Part shown: positions 6,191-10,800 of the stretch, in pieces
How the letters are laid out: the number at the start of each line of letters is the position of its first letter
How positions within the stretch are numbered: the first letter of the stretch is position 1
Assembly: GCA_024693415.1 (NCBI GenBank)
Contig: JAILKX010000125.1
Span: forward strand, 1 to 10,800
Length of the DNA: 10,800 nt
From: Bacilli bacterium
GTDB taxonomy: Bacteria; Bacillota_I; Bacilli_A; RFN20; CAG-826
Direction: 5' to 3'
Position numbers and translations under genes: made by a program
Notes under the pieces: model-generated
Told to the model about the DNA's origin: nothing
Database searches by the model: none
Seen by the model: the letters and a program-made list of their open reading frames with translations, nothing else

Positions 6191-9100
6191 ATGGGCGCAC
6201 TAAAGAACACTTACAGAATCCTCTTCGTCGCCACCGCATCCCTCTTCGGCATCACCGCCGTCGGGACCAAGATCGCGATGGAGAACAAGGGCCAGATCAA
6301 CAAATTCCTTCACGCTGACACGATGAAGGTCATCCCGCCCGAGAACGCGAGCGAGCTCGACACCGAATACTACAAATCGAAATTCGACAACCTCGACGAC
6401 GTCATGAACAACGGCCGCGACATCGCCCGCAGGGTCGAAGAAGAAGGCGCCGTCCTCCTCAAGAACGACAACAACGCCCTCCCGCTCACCGAAGGCAACC
6501 GCAAGGTCACCCTCTTCGGCGTCGGAAGCGTCGACCCCGTCTACTCCGGCACCGGTTCCGGATCGGTCGATACCTCGACCGCCGAGACCTTCGAGTCCGC
6601 GATGAACGACAAGGGCCTCGAAGTCAACCCGACCGTCACCGATTGGTACGAATCCACCAAGAAGGATAACGGCAGGACCTATTCGATGAACTGGATCATC
6701 CCGAACGTCTACGGCGAAGTCAGCGGCCTCGATCCGCGCGGCGCCGACTGGGATGACGTCAAAGCCGCCAACTCCAGCACCTTCGCCACCTATGGCGATG
6801 CCGCGATCTTCGTGATCTCGAGGGTCGGCGGCGAGGGCATGGATATGCCGACCGGCACCTCCGCCAACTCCGTCAAGGCCACCAACGGCGACTACCTCCA
6901 GCTCACCGACCTCGAGAAGAAGACCCTCGTGGGCCTCAAGGACCAGAAGGATGGCAACACCTTCAAGAGGATCATCGTCCTCATCAACTCCGCCAACCCG
7001 ATCGACTGCTCCTTCCTCGACAACGACGCCTATGGCATCGACAGCGCCCTCTGGATCGGTTCCGTCGGCCATGCAGGACTCGGCGGCGTCGCCAACATCC
7101 TCACCGGCGCGGCCAACCCCTCCGGTTCGCTCCCCGACACCTACTTCATCGACCCGATCGCCAATAACCCGGTCATGAAGAACTTCGGCAGCTACCTCTT
7201 CGACAACGCCGGCGAGCTCCTCGAACCGGGCCGCAGCTTCATGAGCTACGCGAGCACCGTCACCTATCAGGAAGGCATCTACGTCGGCTACAAGTACACC
7301 GAAACCCGCTACGAGGACACCGTCCTTGCCCGCGCTAACGTCGGTACCTTCTCCTATAACGACGTCGTCAAGTATCCCTTCGGATACGGCCTCAGCTACT
7401 CCGAGTTCGATTATTCCGACTTCTCGGCCAAGTCTAACGACGACGGCACCTACACCGTCTCGGTCACCGTCACCAATAACGGCACCGTCGCCGGCAAAGA
7501 GCCCGTCCAAGTCTACGTCCAGAAGCCCTACACCGAATACGACGTCACCAACGGCATCGAGAAATCCGCGGTCGACTTCATCGGATTCGGCAAGACCGGC
7601 CTCATCGAGCCCACCAAGTCCGAAACCGTGACCGTCACCGTCGATGAGCGCGACTTCGCCTCCTATGACGCCAACAAGGCCAAGACCTATATCTTGGACG
7701 AAGGCGACTATTACCTGACCGTCGCAAGCGACGCCCACGAAGCGGCCAACAACATCCTCGCCGCCAAGGGCAAGACCACTGCCGACGGCATGACCTCCGA
7801 AGGCGACAAGGACCTCGCCAAGAGCTTCCACCTCGCCTTCGACGCCGAAACCTACTCCAAGGATCCCAACACCGGCAACCCAATCACCAACCTCTTCGAC
7901 GAAGCCGATCCCAACAAGTATGAGAACCGCGGCGACAACTCCGTCACCTGGCTCTCCCGCAACGACTGGGAAGGCACCTACCCGACCGACTACGCCCATC
8001 TCAAACTCAACGCGACCATGCTCGCCGAGATGAACCAGATGGCCGTCCCGACCGATGACGTCGAATATCCGACCTACGATTCCGGCACCCTCTACAAGCT
8101 CATCGACCTCGCCTTCGACGACGATGGCAACGACATCGCCTACGATGACCCGAAGTGGGACAAGCTCCTCGATCAGCTCACCTACGCCGAAACCGTCCAG
8201 CTCGTGAGCCAGGGCTTCCGCTCCACCGTCCAGCTCAACTCGATCGGCAAGAAGCTCACCGTCGACTCCAACGGCCCCGTCGGCCTCACCGACGCCTACG
8301 CCGCCGGCGCCAACGGCCTCGCCCGCAAGTCCGGCATCAGCGCCGACGACAAGCGCACCCCGACCTGCTACCCCTGCAACCCGATCGTCGCGGCGACCAT
8401 GAACCATGAGCTCGCCAAGGAAATGGGCGACGCCATGGGCGAAGACGCCCTCTGGGCCGGCTACTCCGGACTCTATGGCCCCTGCTCCAACGTCCACCGC
8501 TCCTCCTATGGCGGACGCACCTTCGAGTACTACTCCGAAGACGCGATCCTGATCGGCGAGATCGTCACCCCCGTCATCGAAGGCCTTCAGGACCACGGCT
8601 GCTACGTCTACAACAAGCACTTCGCCTTCAACGACCAGGAGACCAACCGCTCCGGCGTCTGCACCTGGGTCAACGAACAGGCGGCCCGCGAGAACTATCT
8701 CGAAGCCTTCCGCCGTCCGATCGAAAAGGCCGACTCCATGTGCGTCATGACCTCCATGAACCGCCTCGGCGTCGTCTGCAACTACGCCAATGACGCCCTC
8801 TGCCACGACTACCTCCGCACCGAGATCGGCATGAGGGGCATCGCCGTCACCGACTACTGGTCCTCCGCCGCCGCGATCGTCACCCTCGGCTCGACGATCT
8901 ACTCCGGCGAAGACCTCCCCGACGGCAACCTCGACGCTGATGCGGTCGCTTCCTACATCGAGACCTATGGCCCCGGCAAAGGATACGGCAAGCTCGCCTG
9001 GAATATGCGCGAATCCGCCCACCGCATCCTCTACACCGTCGCCCACTCCAACGCCATGAACGGCGACGTCGCAGGCTCCACCTACGTCGTCCTCACCCCG

Positions 9101-9217
9101 GCCTGGCAGATCACCCTCCGCGCCCTTGAGATCGGCTTCGGAGTCGCCTTAGGCGCCACCGTCGTCCTCTCCGGCCTAGCGATCTTCGGAATCTTCCCGA
9201 AGAAGAAACTCGACTGA
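6191..9217 (+). CDS. Membrane-anchored GH3 beta-glucosidase with reversed domain order
   Basis: A 1008-residue glycoside hydrolase family 3 protein, probably removing terminal beta-linked glucose (or xylose) outside the cell. Order seen: an N-terminal hydrophobic helix (about 10-26) after basic residues; a GH3 alpha/beta C-domain (about 70-320) with SRVGGEGMDMP, whose Glu215 is the candidate acid/base; an Fn3-like beta-sandwich (about 395-515, beginning FGYGLSYSEF); an acidic linker (about 520-650); the TIM-barrel N-domain (about 655-960) with NGPVGL, FEYYSED, KHFAFNDQETNR (Lys809, His810) and AVTDYW, whose Asp888 is the candidate nucleophile; then a C-terminal helix (about 979-1001) ending in KKK. 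Most GH3 enzymes have barrel first; the swapped order is known from Ruminococcus and Butyrivibrio enzymes. Two anchors with basic flanks predict both termini inside and the enzyme outside. Exact substrate is not readable from sequence. Confidence 0.92.
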   Translation: MGALKNTYRILFVATASLFGITAVGTKIAMENKGQINKFLHADTMKVIPPENASELDTEYYKSKFDNLDDVMNNGRDIARRVEEEGAVLLKNDNNALPLTEGNRKVTLFGVGSVDPVYSGTGSGSVDTSTAETFESAMNDKGLEVNPTVTDWYESTKKDNGRTYSMNWIIPNVYGEVSGLDPRGADWDDVKAANSSTFATYGDAAIFVISRVGGEGMDMPTGTSANSVKATNGDYLQLTDLEKKTLVGLKDQKDGNTFKRIIVLINSANPIDCSFLDNDAYGIDSALWIGSVGHAGLGGVANILTGAANPSGSLPDTYFIDPIANNPVMKNFGSYLFDNAGELLEPGRSFMSYASTVTYQEGIYVGYKYTETRYEDTVLARANVGTFSYNDVVKYPFGYGLSYSEFDYSDFSAKSNDDGTYTVSVTVTNNGTVAGKEPVQVYVQKPYTEYDVTNGIEKSAVDFIGFGKTGLIEPTKSETVTVTVDERDFASYDANKAKTYILDEGDYYLTVASDAHEAANNILAAKGKTTADGMTSEGDKDLAKSFHLAFDAETYSKDPNTGNPITNLFDEADPNKYENRGDNSVTWLSRNDWEGTYPTDYAHLKLNATMLAEMNQMAVPTDDVEYPTYDSGTLYKLIDLAFDDDGNDIAYDDPKWDKLLDQLTYAETVQLVSQGFRSTVQLNSIGKKLTVDSNGPVGLTDAYAAGANGLARKSGISADDKRTPTCYPCNPIVAATMNHELAKEMGDAMGEDALWAGYSGLYGPCSNVHRSSYGGRTFEYYSEDAILIGEIVTPVIEGLQDHGCYVYNKHFAFNDQETNRSGVCTWVNEQAARENYLEAFRRPIEKADSMCVMTSMNRLGVVCNYANDALCHDYLRTEIGMRGIAVTDYWSSAAAIVTLGSTIYSGEDLPDGNLDADAVASYIETYGPGKGYGKLAWNMRESAHRILYTVAHSNAMNGDVAGSTYVVLTPAWQITLRALEIGFGVALGATVVLSGLAIFGIFPKKKLD

Positions 9218-9245
9218 TCCACCTCCTAATAGGCATATAGCCTAG

Positions 9246-9275
9246 AGCCACCGTCCTGACCAGCGGTGGCTTTTT
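9246..9275 (+). terminator. Rho-independent terminator of the GH3 operon
   Basis: AGCCACCG (9246-9253) and CGGTGGCT (9264-9271) form a perfect 8-bp stem with a 10-nt loop, followed by a T-run (9271-9275). It begins 28 nt past the GH3 stop. A small extra hairpin, TAGGC/GCCTA at 9230-9244, sits just before it. Confidence 0.92.
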
Positions 9276-9333
9276 CGTCCCACTGGGCGTCGCCCGAGAT
9301 GAGCGGGAGCGGTCTGCTGGGTGACCGCCGCGG

Positions 9334-9378
9334 CTAAGAGCCATATCGCCCAACATGGGCCATAGTTTGTCCTCCTCT
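9334..9378 (-). other. Orphan translation start with abortive 9-codon frame
   Basis: On the minus strand AGAGGAGGA (9378-9370) is followed after 6 nt by ATG (9363-9361), a near-ideal initiation site. The frame then reads MAHVGRYGS and stops at TAG (9336-9334). Either this is a leader peptide or the start region of a gene whose body has been lost. No downstream minus-strand gene exists before the GH3 terminator, so a truncated gene start is more likely than a leader. Confidence 0.4.
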
Positions 9379-9423
9379 AAGAACCATTCCGTGAGGGACG
9401 TGTATTCAAATTCGGGCCAAAAA

Positions 9424-9465
9424 GGACACGCTGTGTCCGCAAGAGGACATAACGTGTCCGCAAGC
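9424..9465. repeat. Two tandem 21-bp palindromic repeats
   Basis: Two units with an exact 21-bp period (9424-9444 and 9445-9465) each hold GGACAY, three variable bases (GCT or AAC) and GTGTCC, then share GCAAG. The first palindrome is perfect and the second has one mismatched pair. Only the centre triplet, one arm base and the last base differ. A two-turn period places the sites on one face of the helix, as for cooperative protein binding. Multiple short terminal repeats upstream of the first gene are typical of IS21-family ends, which fits the orphan start about 60 bp further along the minus strand. Confidence 0.6.
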
Positions 9466-9476
9466 GCGGCGGCCAC

Positions 9477-9501
9477 CCCGACAGCTGCAGGGCAGCTCGG
9501 G
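9477..9501. repeat. Imperfect hairpin beside the tandem repeats
   Basis: AGCTGC (9483-9488) and GCAGCT (9492-9497) pair around AGG. The stem continues as CCCG/CGGG after a 2-nt bulge. No T-run follows on either strand. It could be part of the same mobile-element end or a chance GC-rich fold. Confidence 0.35.
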
Positions 9502-9549
9502 CGACACCCATGGATAAAGATGGCGGGGACATGTATCGATATTGCGTTG

Positions 9550-9574
9550 AAAAAGACGCCGGGTTAGGGCGTCT
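9550..9574 (-). terminator. Rho-independent terminator of the GH78-like gene
   Basis: Read on the minus strand, AGACGCC and GGCGTCT form a perfect 7-bp stem around a 7-nt loop and run into a T-tract (A9550-9554 on the plus strand). It begins 21 nt after the gene's TAA stop. There is no T-run in the plus direction, so it serves only the minus-strand gene. Confidence 0.88.
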
Positions 9575-9594
9575 ATGGTTGTGGGTTATTTGGG

Positions 9595-10800
9595 TTACTT
9601 CAGGTAATGCCTGATGAAGTATGAGGGGGTGCCACTCCAAGCATGGCAGAAGGAATTGATGATGTAATTGCCATAGGGGGAGGCTTTGGGGTCATTCTCA
9701 TCGAAGAGCTCGTAGAAGGTGTCGGCTCCGTCGTTGACCATCGCGCCCCAATAGGACTTGATGACCTCGATTGCCTTTTCCTTCATGCCGCATTCGAGGA
9801 GGGCCTCCACATAGTAATGGTGCATGAACGGGGTGATGATGCCCACCGCTTCTTCGCTTGCTTCCATCCGATTCAGAAGGGAGATATTTTCTTCTTTGCT
9901 GAGGATGCCGGCTAGGACAAACCAGATCTGGGATGCCCAGGAGATTTGCTTTTTCCCTCCAGAGACGAAGAATCCCTTTTCCTTATTATATAGGTGCTTG
10001 AGGGCCGACTCGGCGTAGAGGGAGATCGCGGAGTCGTACCAAGAGGTGTCTTCGCCGAGATCCATGGCCATCGCCCTAGCGTCCTTCAATGCGATGATGA
10101 AGATCGCGTGGGCGCCGGCTTGCTTATTGAGGCGCTTCTCCCAATCGAGGAAGCACCACCAGTAATCGTGGTCGATGACGACGTTGTTGGCGTCGATGTT
10201 GGCTAATGACAATTCAATCTGCTTCTTGGCGGTCGGGAAGAGGTCCCTTAAGGTCTCCTTGTCGCCCGAGAAATCATAATATTCCTTGAGGGTCGAGACG
10301 AAGAAGAGGCTGTAATCGAAGAGGACCGTGTCGTCGACTTGGACCTTGGGCGAGGTGAATAGACATGCGCCCACCTTCCCTTCGTTCACGGTCGATCCGG
10401 CGAAGAGGTAGAGGCATCTTTTGACGAGGTCGGCGTTTTTGAAGGTCGCGTAGTTGCCTAGGGCCTGCAGGCGGAAGTCGCCCATCCAGAGGCGGCGATC
10501 CCTCTTCGGGCCGTCCTCGAAGACGGTCTGCATGCATTCGTGCATGGTGCGGAGGGAAACCTCATCGATGCGCTTAAGCATCTCGTCCTTTATCTCTAGC
10601 GGCGGGACGTTTCTATAATCGGCGGAGCTCACGGCGATGCAATGGATGTTCGATAACGCCACCTGGTATTTGTTGCTCGTGTCGACGACGTAGATCTCGA
10701 CGTAGCGGAACGCGTGCCTCCTTTTGATCTCGATGTCCATCGGGAATTCGTCTATGAAGACGAGCTCCTCCTGGAGCCAAGACGATGACACGTCCCCGCT
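9595..10800 (-). CDS. GH78-like (alpha-L-rhamnosidase-related) glycosidase, 3' part
   Basis: The last ~401 residues of a minus-strand gene that runs off the window at 10800; the frame stays open to the edge, and a GTG at 10791-10789 is probably an internal Val rather than the start. The region is an (alpha/alpha)6-barrel of the six-hairpin glycosidase type. It shows the GH78 signature DGPKRDRRLWMGD (10515-10477), WWCFLDW, and the C-terminal FYELFD (Glu at 9711-9709, the probable catalytic base) with NSFCHAWSGTPSYF. Known GH78 enzymes release terminal alpha-L-rhamnose from plant glycans and glycosides. Oddly, the usual RDERLGW is here RDRRLW, so the Glu that serves as general acid in characterised members is absent. 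Activity on rhamnose is therefore uncertain, and a related specificity or mechanism is possible. The N-terminal beta-domains lie outside the window. The gene faces the GH3 operon convergently. Confidence 0.83.
   Translation of the reverse strand, partial: SGDVSSSWLQEELVFIDEFPMDIEIKRRHAFRYVEIYVVDTSNKYQVALSNIHCIAVSSADYRNVPPLEIKDEMLKRIDEVSLRTMHECMQTVFEDGPKRDRRLWMGDFRLQALGNYATFKNADLVKRCLYLFAGSTVNEGKVGACLFTSPKVQVDDTVLFDYSLFFVSTLKEYYDFSGDKETLRDLFPTAKKQIELSLANIDANNVVIDHDYWWCFLDWEKRLNKQAGAHAIFIIALKDARAMAMDLGEDTSWYDSAISLYAESALKHLYNKEKGFFVSGGKKQISWASQIWFVLAGILSKEENISLLNRMEASEEAVGIITPFMHHYYVEALLECGMKEKAIEVIKSYWGAMVNDGADTFYELFDENDPKASPYGNYIINSFCHAWSGTPSYFIRHYLK

Larger units (their letters stand above)
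9276..9549. other. Structured non-coding stretch, possible mobile-element remnant
   Basis: No convincing gene is seen between the two convergent terminators. The stretch is unusually rich in dyad symmetry: GGGCG-T-CGCCC (9285-9295), GCGGTC/GACCGC around 8 nt (9309-9328), the tandem GGACAC-type palindromes (9424-9465), and AGCTGC/GCAGCT backed by CCCG/CGGG (9477-9501). On the minus strand a strong ribosome-binding site leads into a reading frame of only nine codons. Base composition and word use differ from the C-ending codon style of the neighbours. Together these suggest the decayed end of an inserted element rather than simple spacer; no transposase is left to confirm it. Confidence 0.45.

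Noticed and set aside
6200..9046. A 948-codon open frame on the minus strand opposite the GH3 gene.
   Set aside because: Its composition (Val/Gly/Asp/Glu-rich with no motifs) is the usual by-product of a GC-rich gene with C-ending codons; the plus strand carries clear GH3 motifs throughout.
9219..9226. CCACCTCC-like string after the GH3 stop, resembling the 16S rRNA anti-Shine-Dalgarno tail.
   Set aside because: Only about eight bases match and nothing around it resembles 16S rRNA; chance is the simplest explanation.
9276..9549. Considered as a CRISPR array because of the 21-bp tandem repeats.
   Set aside because: Only two adjacent units exist with no spacers between them, the units are palindromic over most of their length, and no cas gene is present.
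9355..9567. A 70-codon plus-strand frame across the repeat region after the GH3 terminator.
   Set aside because: It has no ribosome-binding site, runs through the palindromic repeats and the minus-strand terminator, and its low-complexity sequence resembles no protein family.
10777..10791. GTG at 10791-10789 as the true start of the GH78-like gene.
   Set aside because: The frame remains open to the window edge, no ribosome-binding site can be placed, and GH78-type proteins need N-terminal domains that would lie beyond 10800.

Overview
The window is a GC-rich chromosomal segment, probably from a member of the Firmicutes (Bacilli-like) and most likely an uncultured gut or rumen lineage. Four things point that way: a YugI-type S1-domain protein directly upstream of pgi (the two are near neighbours in Bacillus), a GHKL-kinase/LytTR-regulator pair, a GH3 beta-glucosidase with the reversed domain order known from rumen Firmicutes, and a cre-like operator. 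TGA acts as a stop (pgi and the GH3 gene both end in TGA), so a Mycoplasma-type code is excluded. The lineage call is inference.

Layout. (1) 11-3259, plus strand: a housekeeping run of a HAD-family phosphatase, an IspD-type cytidylyltransferase, a small S1-domain RNA-binding protein and glucose-6-phosphate isomerase. The last three overlap by 8 nt each and look translationally coupled. The run ends at a textbook intrinsic terminator (3281-3309). (2) 3312-3500: an AT-rich intergenic region with two inverted repeats and a short direct repeat, probably the promoter region of the next pair. (3) 3501-5556: a LytTR response regulator and a membrane GHKL histidine kinase, 1 nt apart. (4) 5557-5751: a leader with a perfect 7+1+7 palindrome and a CcpA/LacI-type operator. 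(5) 5752-9217: a four-helix membrane protein of unknown function followed 1 nt later by a 1008-residue, double-anchored, domain-swapped GH3 glycosidase, closed by a strong terminator (9246-9275). (6) 9276-9549: a structured non-coding stretch with two 21-bp palindromic repeats and, on the minus strand, a strong ribosome-binding site leading only into a nine-codon frame; it looks like the abandoned end of a mobile element. (7) 9550-10800, minus strand: the 3' part of a GH78-like (alpha-L-rhamnosidase-related) gene with its own terminator, running off the window edge.

How the parts may fit together. The right two thirds looks like a glycan-use locus. A surface-tethered beta-glucosidase with a small membrane partner sits behind a carbon-catabolite-type operator, next to a two-component system that could sense an extracellular cue, and faces a convergent rhamnosidase-like gene. 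The link between the two-component system and the glycosidase operon rests only on adjacency. I saw no CRISPR array, tRNA, rRNA or phage gene. The most unusual items are the domain-swapped, two-anchor GH3 with its uncharacterised membrane partner and the repeat/orphan-start remnant at 9334-9465.
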